This document shows positions 44,325 to 53,123 of a stretch of 64,000 bases of DNA, in pieces. The translations under genes were made by a program, and so were the position numbers. Each line of letters begins with the position of its first letter. Positions within the stretch are counted from its first letter, which is position 1. Source of the stretch: Paenibacillus_V sp046244365 (GTDB taxonomy: Bacteria > Bacillota > Bacilli > Paenibacillales > NBRC-103111); the NCBI RefSeq assembly GCF_046244365.1, contig NZ_CP176395.1, positions 2,666,001 through 2,730,000 of the forward strand. Direction: 5' to 3'. The notes below the pieces were generated by a model. That model did no database searches. It saw only the letters and a list, made by a program, of their open reading frames with translations, and was not told the DNA's origin.

Positions 44325-45857
44325 ATGGGTGATCGCAATCAACAGCAGCTGCTTCAGGACAAGAAGGATTTGAACAAATTCGGGTATGCCCAGGAACTTC
44401 TGCGGAGCATGGGGGGCTTTTCGAACTTTGCGATCTCGTTCTCGATTATTTCGATTCTGACGGGGGCCGTATCGCTATACGGGCATGGGCTCAAATACGG
44501 CGGTCCGGGCATGATGGGCTTCGGCTGGTCGATCGTCGCGCTGTTCGTGCTGCTTATCGCAGCGGCGATGGCGGAGCTGGCGTCGGCGATTCCTACGGCA
44601 GGCGCCTTGTATCACTGGGCGTCGATATTGGCAGGCAAACGTTGGGGGTGGTATACCGCATGGATCAACCTGATCGGTCAAATCGGCATCGTCGCCGGCA
44701 TCGATTATTCGGTCGCGACCTTCGCCGATCCGCTGCTCGCGCAAGCATTCGGCTATACGTCAGACAGTACGACCACGCTTATCGCGTTTGTCGTCATTTT
44801 GCTGTCCCATGGCATCGTTAATCATATCGGCATTCGGGTAGTCGCCCGGCTGAACGACTTTTCGGCCTGGTATCACATTGCGATCGTGGCAGTCGTCGTC
44901 GTCAGCTTGGCCTTCTTTACCAAAGACGGGCTGCAGCCGCTCGATTATTTGTTTACGGTCGGGCAGACGTTCTCGGATAAACCTTATATGTTCGCGTTTC
45001 TGATCGGACTTCTGCAGGCGCAATGGACGTTTACCGGCTATGACGCCTCCGCGCATACGATCGAGGAAACGGTCAACCCGCGGATCCGCGCCCCATGGGG
45101 CATTTTTACTTCCGTCGCCTATTCGTTCGTGTTCGGCTTCATCATGCTCGCGTTCGTTACCTTGTCGATCCGGGATGCAGGGGCTGCGGCTTCCGCAGAC
45201 AATGCCTACATATACATCATTAGCGAAGCGCTTGGAGGCGCGTTCGGAACAACCGTGTTGTGGCTTGTTATTTTGGCGATGTGGTTCTGCGGGTTGTCTT
45301 CGATCACTTCGTTCTCGCGGATGATGTACGCTTTCTCGCGCGATAAGGGCATGCCGTTCAGCAGACATTGGGCGGAAATATCGAAGACATACAGAACGCC
45401 GGCCAAGGCGATATGGCTTTCGGTCGTGCTTTCCTTCCTCCTGGCGCTGATCGACTATATCATCAAGCTGGTCAATCCGGACGCTTCTTACGGTACGCTC
45501 GTGTTCCTGACGGCGGTCAGCGTCGTCGGCTTGTATGTGGCTTACGGCATCCCGATTCTCCTTAAGCTGATTGCAAAAGCGAAGGGCCGCTTCCAGCCCA
45601 AGCATCTGGGACCGTGGAATCTTGGGAAATACAGCGACGTCATCGCGGTACTGTCCCTGATCTGGATCGTGTTTATCAGCGTCGTGATGGTCATTCCCCC
45701 GAACGAGAACGCCGGTTACGCGCTGATCGGCATGATGGTCCTGCTTTTGATCATGGATTTTGCCTACTACCGCAAGCACTTCGAGGGGCCTCAGGCGGCG
45801 CTTCGTACGAAGCGGGAAGATATTTTGAGGAGGGAGCGGGAGTTGGAAAGAAAATAG
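44325..45857 (+). CDS. APC-superfamily amino acid/amine permease
   Basis: A 510-residue protein with about 12 membrane helices. FSNFAISFSIISILTGAVSLYGHGL and the later WTFTGYDASAHTIEETVNPR are typical of the ACT/GABA permease branch (2.A.3.4-like), which carries GABA, choline, urea-related or other amines. Substrate not decidable. GGGAGGAAT precedes the ATG. Downstream hairpin ends the transcript. Confidence 0.88.
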   Translation: MGDRNQQQLLQDKKDLNKFGYAQELLRSMGGFSNFAISFSIISILTGAVSLYGHGLKYGGPGMMGFGWSIVALFVLLIAAAMAELASAIPTAGALYHWASILAGKRWGWYTAWINLIGQIGIVAGIDYSVATFADPLLAQAFGYTSDSTTTLIAFVVILLSHGIVNHIGIRVVARLNDFSAWYHIAIVAVVVVSLAFFTKDGLQPLDYLFTVGQTFSDKPYMFAFLIGLLQAQWTFTGYDASAHTIEETVNPRIRAPWGIFTSVAYSFVFGFIMLAFVTLSIRDAGAAASADNAYIYIISEALGGAFGTTVLWLVILAMWFCGLSSITSFSRMMYAFSRDKGMPFSRHWAEISKTYRTPAKAIWLSVVLSFLLALIDYIIKLVNPDASYGTLVFLTAVSVVGLYVAYGIPILLKLIAKAKGRFQPKHLGPWNLGKYSDVIAVLSLIWIVFISVVMVIPPNENAGYALIGMMVLLLIMDFAYYRKHFEGPQAALRTKREDILRRERELERK

Positions 45858-46293
45858 CAGAGCGGCTCCGGCATCCCGTTTCCTTCGAGGGGAGTCTGTT
45901 TCCAAGGTGTTGTCCGGGAAGTCCGCCCATGCAGGGCGGACTTTGTTTCCATATAAGAAAGTTTAAATCCTTTATAGAACTAAAGCGTCAGAGGTACCCA
46001 TTCTCAAACATAGAAAGGAATTTACTGTATGGCGGCATGCAGGGGTTCCCTGTTTCCAGTAAAAGAATGGATAGAGTACACATCATAAAGAAGCAGCAGG
46101 ATTGGGCTAAACGCCAATGTATCATTCAAAAAATGAGGCGAAAAACGTACTAGTTCCGCTTGGCTATGAAATCGAGGGTGAATGCAAACTTGTAACTTCT
46201 AGGGAAATACGGTACTTTAGTAGAGGACTGTCAGGGGGAGCCGGATCGGCGGCGAACAAATGAAATTGCAGGGGTAGCAGAGGAGAAGAAACA
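45858..46293. other. Intergenic stretch between permease and PAP2-like gene
   Basis: Apart from the terminator at 45919-45948 no gene is supported. GTACCCATTCTC (from 45991) and GAATGGATAGAGTAC (46066-46080) form an imperfect inverted repeat around a 19-codon frame that starts at the ATG near 46029 behind AGAAAGGA. A leader peptide is possible but weakly supported. Confidence 0.3.
45919..45948 (+). terminator. Terminator of the APC permease gene
   Basis: AAGTCCGCCC pairs perfectly with GGGCGGACTT around ATGCA, followed by TGTTT. Confidence 0.75.
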
Positions 46294-47220
46294 ATGCGGT
46301 TGCAAAAGGTTTATATGCCGCTGCTTATTGCGGCGACGATCGCCGTCATCATTGCCATTATACAGGTCGAGAATTGGGGAATATGGGCTGTATTCGTTCT
46401 GGCGGCTTCGCTGATCGGGACAAGCAAGGATGCGAAAGCGATCACTTGGGTGCAGTTTATGCCTGCGGGCTTGATTACGTTGTTCTTGTTTTATGTGATT
46501 TACGAGTACGCGAATCCGATGTGGCACCGGGTCGTTGCGATGCAGACGGAGAACATTCGTCATATTTTTAAATGGAACGAGGCCTTCAACGCGATCCCGC
46601 TTAACGATGCGTGGATATTCCGGCTATGGCAGCCGGAATGGCTGACCAAATATATGCAATCGGTCTATAATGCCGGGTTTACACTTTCCTACTGGATTTG
46701 CGTGATCCGGGCGTTCTTTACGAAAGACGTAAAGAAGCTGGGAAGGTACGCACTGGCTGGCTATTTGCTTCAGGTGCCGCTTATTTTGCCGTTCTACAAT
46801 ACGATTTTGCTGCAGGAGGTGTGGTATGTTCAAGGAACGCCGGATCTGCTGGAGCGCGTCTTGACGCCATCCGAACAGTATATGACCGTGCTCAATTGCT
46901 TTCCGAGCATGCATACGTCGATCGCGTTCGCGGCGCTGCTGCTGGCCATGCGCGAGAAAAGCCGCTGGTACAAATGGTTGCTCGGCGTGTTCTGCGTCTC
47001 GATCATCATCTCCACCATGTATTTAAAAATCCATTGGATCATCGACGTATTCGCAGGCATGCTGTTCGCCTGGGGCTGCGTGAAGCTGGCGGATGTGATC
47101 GTGAACGCGAAATTTTTCGATGCGTTCGCCCGCCGCTTCGAAGGCTTCGGCAGCAAGCTGTTTACTGCGATGGAGGTGCGCCGGGGCAAGAAAAACAGCA
47201 ATATCGGGTCAGGCGAATAA
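46294..47220 (+). CDS. PAP2/Aur1-like membrane phosphatase or phosphotransferase
   Basis: A 308-residue protein with seven or so membrane helices. CFPSMHTSIAFAALLLA and LKIHWIIDVFAGMLF are the second and third catalytic motifs of the PAP2/inositol-phosphotransferase group (the two essential histidines). It may act on lipid phosphates or transfer a head group. AGAGGAGAAG precedes the ATG. The gene is 35 bases before a WsfD-like membrane protein gene, so a joint role in glycolipid or wall glycan synthesis is likely (inference). Confidence 0.82.
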   Translation: MRLQKVYMPLLIAATIAVIIAIIQVENWGIWAVFVLAASLIGTSKDAKAITWVQFMPAGLITLFLFYVIYEYANPMWHRVVAMQTENIRHIFKWNEAFNAIPLNDAWIFRLWQPEWLTKYMQSVYNAGFTLSYWICVIRAFFTKDVKKLGRYALAGYLLQVPLILPFYNTILLQEVWYVQGTPDLLERVLTPSEQYMTVLNCFPSMHTSIAFAALLLAMREKSRWYKWLLGVFCVSIIISTMYLKIHWIIDVFAGMLFAWGCVKLADVIVNAKFFDAFARRFEGFGSKLFTAMEVRRGKKNSNIGSGE

Positions 47221-47255
47221 CCCGTCTGCACGAATGAATGGAGGAGTATCGTATC

Positions 47256-48713
47256 ATGTGGAAGAAGCTATTGCGTCTGGAAACCGCGGTTTTGCTTGCC
47301 ACAGCGTTCATTGTCGTCTATCTGCTGATGGTGAAGCCTATCATAGGCGTGGCGAACAACGGCGATTTCGAGCGCATTATGGGAACTGTGGGCTTAGCGG
47401 ATCTGCATTTCGAAGAACCGTACGCTGAAAAATATTTCGCCTACTTCCATAGCAAGTATGCCATATCGCATATGGGGCTTGGCGGTTACATATCGACCCA
47501 GCTGATTGCGGTATTTGCGGCCGTAGGTTTGAACCTTGCCGCTTACAGCCGCGAGCTGTTCGACATTCGCTTTCTCTCGGGCCTGTATGCGGCGCTGCTG
47601 TTAGGGGCGTTCTATTTAATCTTGAGATGGGGGCGGACGAATACGCGTACCGTTAACGTCGTATTAGCCGTCCTGCTTGTTGTCGTGTTTGCCGATGTCG
47701 GGTATTTGGCTTACTTCAACTCGTTGTTCGGGGAGCCGACGACCTTCGTTTTCCTGCTGCTTACGATCGGCTTCGCTCTGGCGATCAGCCGACGATCGGA
47801 GCACCCGACGATCGGCTTGCTAGTCTGCTTTTTTGCATCCGCCTTTATGCTCGTCGGCTCGAAAATTCAGTATGCGCCTGCAGGCATCATTGTGGCACTG
47901 CTCGGGTTTCGGCTGTGGGGGTTGCGGGCAGACCGCAAATGGAAACGCACCGTGGCAGGATTGTCCGCTTTTCTCGTGTTAGCATCCGCAGGCTTCTATC
48001 TATCCGCGCCTAAGGAGATTAGTTCGATTAACAAATACCAGACCGTTTTCTTCGGTATTTTGAAAGATTCGAAAACCCCGGAGCGCGATTTGGAGCAGCT
48101 GGGCATATCGCCGAAGCTTGCGGTACTGGCCGGAACGAACTATTTTACGCCGGACACGCCGATTAAGCAGAACGATCCGTCCATGAAACCGGAATTTTAC
48201 GATAAGATCAGTCATTTCAAAGTGCTCGGCTTCTACATGACGCATCCCGCCCGGTTTATCCAGAAGCTGGAACGGGCTGCAGAAAACAGCATGATGATCC
48301 GTCCTTATTACTTGGGCAACTATGAGAAAGCCGAAGGGAAGCCGGCGGGCAAGGTGGCGCTGTCGTATTCCTTCTGGAGCGAATTCAAGAAAAATGCTCT
48401 GCCGAATTCGCTGCTCTCGGTAGTCGTCTTATACGTCGTCTATTATGGCGGCTTGCTCTTGTTTTGGAGGCGCTGCACGAGCCCGTTTTACCGGTTTGCG
48501 GCCGAAATGCTGGCTGCGGTGGGGGCAGTGGGGGCGATCGCATTCGTTACGCCGCTTATCGGCGACGGCGAGGCGGATTTAGGCAAGCATCTGTTCTTGT
48601 ATACGCTATGCTACGATGTCATGCTGGTCACTGTGGTAACGGGGCTGGTTGCGGCAGCAGTCGGATTCGTCGCCGGCCGGTCCTCCAAACGGATAACCCC
48701 TTCCGCGAACTAA
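47256..48713 (+). CDS. WsfD-like membrane glycan hexose transferase
   Basis: A 485-residue protein with about ten membrane helices in two groups and a loop (about 265-375). VANNGDFERIMGTVGLAD in the first loop carries the Asp typical of GT-C-fold transferases and resembles the WsfD proteins of S-layer glycan clusters in Paenibacillaceae. Likely uses a lipid-linked sugar donor on the outer membrane face. ATG at 47256 is 9 bases from GGAGGAG; the ATG at 47238 precedes that site. Follows the PAP2-like gene in an operon. Confidence 0.65.
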   Translation: MWKKLLRLETAVLLATAFIVVYLLMVKPIIGVANNGDFERIMGTVGLADLHFEEPYAEKYFAYFHSKYAISHMGLGGYISTQLIAVFAAVGLNLAAYSRELFDIRFLSGLYAALLLGAFYLILRWGRTNTRTVNVVLAVLLVVVFADVGYLAYFNSLFGEPTTFVFLLLTIGFALAISRRSEHPTIGLLVCFFASAFMLVGSKIQYAPAGIIVALLGFRLWGLRADRKWKRTVAGLSAFLVLASAGFYLSAPKEISSINKYQTVFFGILKDSKTPERDLEQLGISPKLAVLAGTNYFTPDTPIKQNDPSMKPEFYDKISHFKVLGFYMTHPARFIQKLERAAENSMMIRPYYLGNYEKAEGKPAGKVALSYSFWSEFKKNALPNSLLSVVVLYVVYYGGLLLFWRRCTSPFYRFAAEMLAAVGAVGAIAFVTPLIGDGEADLGKHLFLYTLCYDVMLVTVVTGLVAAAVGFVAGRSSKRITPSAN

Positions 48714-48772
48714 GCGCATTTCCGTACAAGGGAAAATGAAGCGACGCCCGGATAAATTCACCCGGACATAGC

Positions 48773-48820
48773 AAAAAGCCTTGCCGCACCGAAGCGACTT
48801 CGGTACGGCAAGGCTTTTTT
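48773..48820. terminator. Bidirectional terminator after the WsfD-like gene
   Basis: AAAAAGCCTTGCCG and ACCGAAG pair with CTTCGGT and CGGCAAGGCTTTTT around CGA. Confidence 0.9.
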
Positions 48821-48914
48821 AAAATATAAGATTTTATAGGTTTCACACGATAAGCCCTTATATTTCTCCGGTAAACGCACGGCGTCATAAGACGCCGGCA
48901 GGCTTTTATCCTTG
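48818..48914 (+). repeat. Dispersed stem-loop repeat, copy C
   Basis: Begins in the T-run of the upstream terminator. The left part (TATAAGATTTTATAGGTTTCAC, split by spacing, then CTTATATTTCTCCGG) matches copy B; the core GTAAACGC...TTTTATCCTTG keeps the fold with a different hairpin, GGCGTC/GACGCC. Copy D follows directly. Confidence 0.75.
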
Positions 48915-49001
48915 ATTTATCAGAAAGTATATCGTGGAAGTCGCTCAAAATCTCGGTAAACGCGCTTGTCCCTAAAAGGACGGCGAAGCCGTTTATCCTT
49001 G
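48915..49001 (+). repeat. Dispersed stem-loop repeat, copy D
   Basis: Tandem with copy C and nearly identical to copy A (35686-35771). It ends 15 bases from the minus-strand oxidoreductase stop. Confidence 0.8.
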
Positions 49002-49015
49002 TTACGTCAGAGCGG

Positions 49016-49654
49016 TTACCCGATCTCCGACGCAACGGTAAACCGCTCGTTGATATGCTGCGGATTCTCGATTTCATCGACAACCGCGATCGCATAGTCC
49101 TCATAGCTGACATAGCTTTGACCGCCGGCGTTGACCAGCAGATGATCTTTGCCGGTTTGGTAAGCTCCCGTACGTTTGCCGAGGGCAAAGTACGCGGATG
49201 GGCTGATGAACGTCCATTTGATCGAATCGGTTTGCTGCAAAATGTCCAGGTTTTTGCCTTGGTTTTGCGCCGTCGCCAAATATTCCTTAGGGAAATCCGG
49301 TGTTTCGAATACGCGAACGGTTTTGGCTTCGTCCACAAACAGGCTGCCGGCGCCGCCGACGACGATCAAACGGGTGTTCGGCGCGCCCTTGAGCGCTTCG
49401 ATCAGGACGTTGCCCGCGTCCACATGCAAATGCTCTTGACCGGGAGCGGCACCGAACGCATTCACAATAACATCGAAGCGGCTTAGATCTGCCGTGGTCA
49501 AGCCGAATACGTCTTTCTCCAAAACGGTTGCGGCTGGTTGCTCCAGCTTGGCTGCGTTTCTGACGATTGCGGTCACTTCATGGCCACGGTCTGCGGCTTC
49601 TTTTAAAATCCGGCTTCCGGCTTTTCCTGTTGCTCCGATAATGGCGATTATCAT
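49016..49654 (-). CDS. ywnB: NAD(P)-binding oxidoreductase (YwnB/NmrA-like)
   Basis: A 212-residue Rossmann-fold protein. IIAIIGATGKAGSRIL is the dinucleotide-binding GxxGxxG motif, followed by DVIVNAFGAA and RLIVVGGAGSLF. The family reduces unknown substrates or acts as a redox sensor. GGAGGG precedes the ATG. Upstream lies an Rrf2-type regulator gene in the same direction, and a palindrome matching the regulator's own upstream site falls between them, so control by that regulator is likely. The same gene pair exists in B. subtilis (ywnA-ywnB). Confidence 0.88.
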   Translation of the reverse strand: MIIAIIGATGKAGSRILKEAADRGHEVTAIVRNAAKLEQPAATVLEKDVFGLTTADLSRFDVIVNAFGAAPGQEHLHVDAGNVLIEALKGAPNTRLIVVGGAGSLFVDEAKTVRVFETPDFPKEYLATAQNQGKNLDILQQTDSIKWTFISPSAYFALGKRTGAYQTGKDHLLVNAGGQSYVSYEDYAIAVVDEIENPQHINERFTVASEIG

Positions 49655-49680
49655 AATGGTGTTCCCTCCAAAAAAATATT

Positions 49681-49699
49681 TGTAACCGAATTGGTTACA
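49681..49699. promoter_or_regulatory. Operator-like palindrome before the ywnB-like gene
   Basis: TGTAACC-GAATT-GGTTACA is a perfect 7-5-7 palindrome, 27 bases before the start codon. The site at 50152-50170 shares spacing and arms, so both are probably bound by the Rrf2-type protein. Confidence 0.65.
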
Positions 49700-49710
49700 T
49701 CTGTGGGGTG

Positions 49711-49737
49711 AAAAAACCTCTTTTTCAGGAAAAGAGG
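49711..49737 (-). terminator. Terminator at the end of the Rrf2-type gene
   Basis: On the minus strand CCTCTTTT pairs with AAAAGAGG, then TTTTTT. It overlaps the gene's stop and implies a separate promoter for the oxidoreductase. Confidence 0.65.
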
Positions 49738-50135
49738 CGACTCAGAATGTCTTGTACCGATGTAGCGGCCAGCTGGTCTTCCATTGCTTTGCGGGCGTCG
49801 TCGAATACGTTGTCGAGCGCGGACTGGATGTTTTTGCCTACCGGACAAGCCGGATTGGGCTGCTCATGAATGGCAAACAGTTCATCCTTCGGCTGAACGG
49901 CCCGGTACACCTCAAGCAGGGAAATATCGCTTGGCGCTCTCGTAAGTTCGGCTCCCGGAACCCCGACTTGCGTTCGGAGCAATCCTGCTTGCTTTAGCAT
50001 GCCCGTGATCCGTCTTATGACGACGGGATTCGTATTGACGCTGCCTGCAATCCATTCGGATGTTGCCACATCGCGTGGATTGGAAGCAAGTAACGAAAGA
50101 ATATGAATGGCCACGGCAAGACGACTATTCATCAT
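49725..50135 (-). CDS. ywnA: Rrf2-family transcriptional regulator (YwnA-like)
   Basis: A 136-residue winged-helix regulator. RLAVAIHILSLLA and SEWIAGSVNTNPVVIRRI cover the DNA-binding domain; GVPGAELTRAPSDISLLEVY is the wing. Only one cysteine (NPACPVG) is present, so this is not an Fe-S IscR/NsrR protein but a YwnA/HypR-like member. Two ATG codons (50135, 50132) follow AGGTGG. Probable autoregulator through the palindrome upstream and repressor of the ywnB-like gene. Confidence 0.88.
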   Translation of the reverse strand: MMNSRLAVAIHILSLLASNPRDVATSEWIAGSVNTNPVVIRRITGMLKQAGLLRTQVGVPGAELTRAPSDISLLEVYRAVQPKDELFAIHEQPNPACPVGKNIQSALDNVFDDARKAMEDQLAATSVQDILSRLFS

Positions 50136-50151
50136 GGTCTTTCACCACCTA

Positions 50152-50170
50152 TGTAACCATCATAGTTACA
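50152..50170. promoter_or_regulatory. Operator-like palindrome before the Rrf2-type gene
   Basis: TGTAACC-ATCAT-AGTTACA has the 7-5-7 geometry of the site at 49681-49699 with one mismatch in the arms. It lies 17 bases before the gene start. Confidence 0.6.
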
Positions 50171-50245
50171 TCCTGCGTTTTTGTCAAACGGCTATTTTTA
50201 CATGCTGCGGAATCGGTTAGGCAAGTCGCTTAACTAGTATGTGCG

Positions 50246-50320
50246 GAGCGGAGGTTGTTATCCGGACTGTCTTCAAATCCTGCATTTGCAATCCGCTCCC
50301 AACGTTTGAAGGTTTTTTCT
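50246..50320. other. Inverted-repeat region before the UbiA promoter
   Basis: GGAGCGGA (50246) and TCCGCTCC (50293) are perfect complements 40 bases apart; CTTCAAA and TTTGAAG interleave with them and a T6 run follows. It may be a terminator or a decayed structured RNA. Confidence 0.3.
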
Positions 50321-50321
50321 G

Positions 50322-50350
50322 TTTACAAGATTAGCAGGCAGTCATATAAT
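50322..50350 (+). promoter_or_regulatory. Sigma-A promoter of the UbiA prenyltransferase gene
   Basis: TTTACA (50322-50327), a 17-base spacer, TATAAT (50345-50350). Strong match. The leader to the chosen start is about 85 bases. Confidence 0.65.
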
Positions 50351-50441
50351 TGTTATGACAATGAAATGACTAGGCCATTTGTCGATGATGTATGTGATAG
50401 AAATCACAAAGTTGGCAGACGTTGAAAGGAAGAAAGCGAAA

Positions 50442-51362
50442 ATGGGGAAAGTAAGCTTATTCATGCGCTTATCCAGATTTCGAGTCATACCGGTTATGGT
50501 CATTCCCGTATTGATCGGAGCGGCTGGAGCTTATGCGTGGAACGGCGTGTTTCATCCGCTGCTGTTCTTATTGACGCTTATCGGAGCGGGAGCGGCGCAT
50601 TTATTTTCCAATATGATTAACGATTTATGGGATTTTCGGAACGGCGTCGACGTAGCGGCCAAAGAAACGGCATCGACGATATCGACCAATTCGGGTTTTC
50701 TGGCCAAGGGAACGATCGAGGAACGGACGTTTGCGGCGCTTACTTGGCTGCTTTTTGCCGTCGCTGTCGTATGCGGTGCGCTTCTCGCTTGGTTCAGCGG
50801 GCCGGCTGTTCTTGCTTATGCGGGACTCGGCGGGCTGTTTGCCTTTTTCTATGTGGCTCCGCCCGTTAAATACGGCTACCGGGGCAAAGGCTACAGCGAG
50901 ATTGCCATTGTCCTTTCGTTCGGCGTTCTGCCGGTGGTCGGAAGCTATATCGTCCAAACGTCCGTCTACGACTGGAAGGCGCTGCTTGCCTCTCTACCGA
51001 TCGGTCTGTTAACGACGCTTATCCTATTTAATCATCATTTCCTTCATTGGCAGTCGGACAAGGCTTCCGGCAAAAAGACGCTCGTCGTGGTATGGGGAGA
51101 AAGCAAAGCGATCCGGTTTTCGAAGGTTTTGCTCGTTTTGGCGCACCTTTCGCTTGTTGTGGCTGCGGTCAGCGGAGCGCTGCCTTATTATGCCCTGATT
51201 GGGCTGCTTACCGCCATCCCTTTTGTTAAAGTGTACGGAAGCTTGAAGGACCATAACCCGTCGGAAGCTTATTTGCCGTTGATGGGCGCGTCTCTCAAAT
51301 CTACGATGCGCTGCGGGCTTGTCATTGTTTTATCGCTTCTTTTGCAAGGAATCTTGGCCTAA
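50442..51362 (+). CDS. UbiA-family prenyltransferase (MenA-like)
   Basis: A 306-residue polytopic enzyme. The first Asp-rich motif is NMINDLWDFRNGVD, the second region HHFLHWQSDKASGKKT carries the second Asp. Such proteins transfer a polyprenyl chain to an aromatic acceptor; MenA does this in menaquinone synthesis. The specific acceptor is not certain because no men genes are nearby. ATG at 50442 has AAGGAAG upstream; the ATG at 50379 lacks one. Followed after 34 bases by a DUF6081-like gene, probably co-transcribed. Confidence 0.82.
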   Translation: MGKVSLFMRLSRFRVIPVMVIPVLIGAAGAYAWNGVFHPLLFLLTLIGAGAAHLFSNMINDLWDFRNGVDVAAKETASTISTNSGFLAKGTIEERTFAALTWLLFAVAVVCGALLAWFSGPAVLAYAGLGGLFAFFYVAPPVKYGYRGKGYSEIAIVLSFGVLPVVGSYIVQTSVYDWKALLASLPIGLLTTLILFNHHFLHWQSDKASGKKTLVVVWGESKAIRFSKVLLVLAHLSLVVAAVSGALPYYALIGLLTAIPFVKVYGSLKDHNPSEAYLPLMGASLKSTMRCGLVIVLSLLLQGILA

Positions 51363-51396
51363 CGAAACTACGAGCAACCGAGAGGAGAAGGGGAAC

Positions 51397-52143
51397 ATGG
51401 AAAAATCACCGGCAGCTGAAAAAACGGTCACACTGGGAGACTTTCATACGATTTTGTCGGAAGGGGAAGTGTGGAATATCGGCGGCTTCAAGCTGCAGGA
51501 CGGGTCGTTCTGGCAATACCGCGAGCCGAATGCAGTCGTCATCGTACGCAATGGCATCCTGTATGTACGGGCGCCGATCAGCCGGAAGCACGACCAGGTT
51601 CAAATTCTCGATAACGCCAAGCATATGTATTACTCCGCACAGCCGGTTGAAGTGCCAGAAGAAGGCGAAATCAGCTTTGAGCTGAACATTCGCGCACGGA
51701 GTCAAAATACGGCGCCGAACGATTTGTACGACGGCTATGTATCGCTAAATCTGCTTGACTTCTCGACCGGCGGCGCACTCGATTTCTTCGTCGGCAACGA
51801 TAAGTACGCAAGCGTGTATGCGGTCCTGCCTTTCCCTGGCGTGAACGTGCCGGAGACGGATAAGACGCGTTACTTCTGCATTTTTAAAGAGGAGCAGAAT
51901 TTCGCGGCGCGCGAATTCAACAATTACAAGATTACGTATAACCGTGCGGCGGACGAAATCGTATTCTATGTCAACGGTCAAGAAGTGCGGCGCGAGCAGG
52001 GCGTGCCGGTCAAGTTCAACCGCTTCACGGTGGCGCTCGGCATCATGACCGAGAAGGATTTGACCCCGCAAGGCAGCGTGTCCGTTCATGGCCAAACGGT
52101 TATCGGCGAGTGGTCGCCGGTGACGATTACGGTGAAGGAATAG
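51397..52143 (+). CDS. DUF6081-like beta-sandwich protein
   Basis: A 248-residue soluble protein. The start FHTILSEGEVWNIGGF, the middle NDLYDGYVSLNLLDFSTGGALDFF and DEIVFYVNGQEVRREQG fit the DUF6081 pattern, a concanavalin-like beta-sandwich. No signal peptide. Function is unknown; similar proteins sit near secondary metabolism genes in actinobacteria (recollection, not checked). GAGGAGAAGGGG precedes the ATG. Confidence 0.7.
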   Translation: MEKSPAAEKTVTLGDFHTILSEGEVWNIGGFKLQDGSFWQYREPNAVVIVRNGILYVRAPISRKHDQVQILDNAKHMYYSAQPVEVPEEGEISFELNIRARSQNTAPNDLYDGYVSLNLLDFSTGGALDFFVGNDKYASVYAVLPFPGVNVPETDKTRYFCIFKEEQNFAAREFNNYKITYNRAADEIVFYVNGQEVRREQGVPVKFNRFTVALGIMTEKDLTPQGSVSVHGQTVIGEWSPVTITVKE

Positions 52144-52160
52144 CGAGAACGAGACGAAGA

Positions 52161-52197
52161 AAAACCGCCGGAGGCTTTAGCTCCAGCGGTTTTTTTC
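52161..52197. terminator. Bidirectional terminator between DUF6081-like gene and racE
   Basis: AAAACCGC and GGAG pair with CTCC and GCGGTTTT around GCTTTAG. T-runs exist on both strands. Confidence 0.85.
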
Positions 52198-52261
52198 ATG
52201 CAAAGTTACATAGCCTTGAAGGGTTTACGGCAAGTATGGAAGACCAAGACGCCCCGCCGGC

Positions 52262-53038
52262 TTACCCTTGCATTTCTGCAAACAAGGCAAGCGCTCGCTC
52301 CATTTTAACCGCATATTCCTCGCTCATGCTCGAGCTTCGAAACGTGACTTCGGCGCTCCCCGCACCGTCCAGCAGAGAACGGCTGCTTAAGATGTCGATA
52401 AGCCGGTTCACGGTTCCCGTACTGCCGTCAATAATCCGGATATGTCCGGGGACGTGCTGCTGAAGCAGCTTCTTGTAGAATGGAAAATGCGTACAGCCGA
52501 GGACGATCGTTCCGTATTCCTCCAATCGGTAAGGCGCGAGTACACCGGCGAAATAGTCGCCGATTACGTTCGCATCGAACTGCAGCTTCTCGCAAAACGC
52601 GACCAGCCCGGGAAGCGGAAGCGAGTCCACGATGCTCATATCGTCGATCCGGCTGACCAGCTCGTTATATTTGGTTTCCCTTAAAGTAAGCGACGTGGCG
52701 AATACCAGCACGCGTTTGCCGTTCAGACGGTTCATTTCCACAGCGGGCTTCACGGCCGGCTCCATCCCGACGATGGGAATATCGTACCGGTTTCGAAGCT
52801 CCGAAATGACGATGCTCGTTGCCGTATTGCAGGCGATGACGAGTGCTTTTACATCCTCTTCCATTATTTGTTTGACGGATTGCTCGATGCAAGCTTTTAC
52901 CTCTTGCTTCGTTTTGGTACCGTAAGGTACGTTCAACGTATCCGCAAAATAAATGAAATCCTCGCGGGGAAGCCGTTTTCTGGCTTCGTCAAGCACGGAC
53001 AATCCGCCTAATCCAGAATCGAAAAAAGCAATTTTCAT
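52262..53038 (-). CDS. racE: Glutamate racemase
   Basis: A 258-residue enzyme that makes D-glutamate for peptidoglycan (and poly-glutamate). FFDSGLGGLSVL at the start, Cys70 in VIACNTAT and Cys182 in VLGCTHFPFY are the two catalytic cysteines. Length is usual. AGGGGAC precedes the ATG on the minus strand. Monocistronic between terminators. Confidence 0.95.
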   Translation of the reverse strand: MKIAFFDSGLGGLSVLDEARKRLPREDFIYFADTLNVPYGTKTKQEVKACIEQSVKQIMEEDVKALVIACNTATSIVISELRNRYDIPIVGMEPAVKPAVEMNRLNGKRVLVFATSLTLRETKYNELVSRIDDMSIVDSLPLPGLVAFCEKLQFDANVIGDYFAGVLAPYRLEEYGTIVLGCTHFPFYKKLLQQHVPGHIRIIDGSTGTVNRLIDILSSRSLLDGAGSAEVTFRSSSMSEEYAVKMERALALFAEMQG

Positions 53039-53123
53039 AATGTCCCCTTACCTTTGCGACGTTCTCGATACGTATCCGATCTCCTTTTTTAGTATAATCG
53101 AACGCTTCCCCTTATTTCCATTA

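Noticed and set aside
48628..49338. 236-codon minus-strand frame across the repeat pair
   Set aside because: It is antisense or out of frame to two real genes and crosses a terminator and two repeats; its part shared with the frame near 35716 is only the translated repeat.
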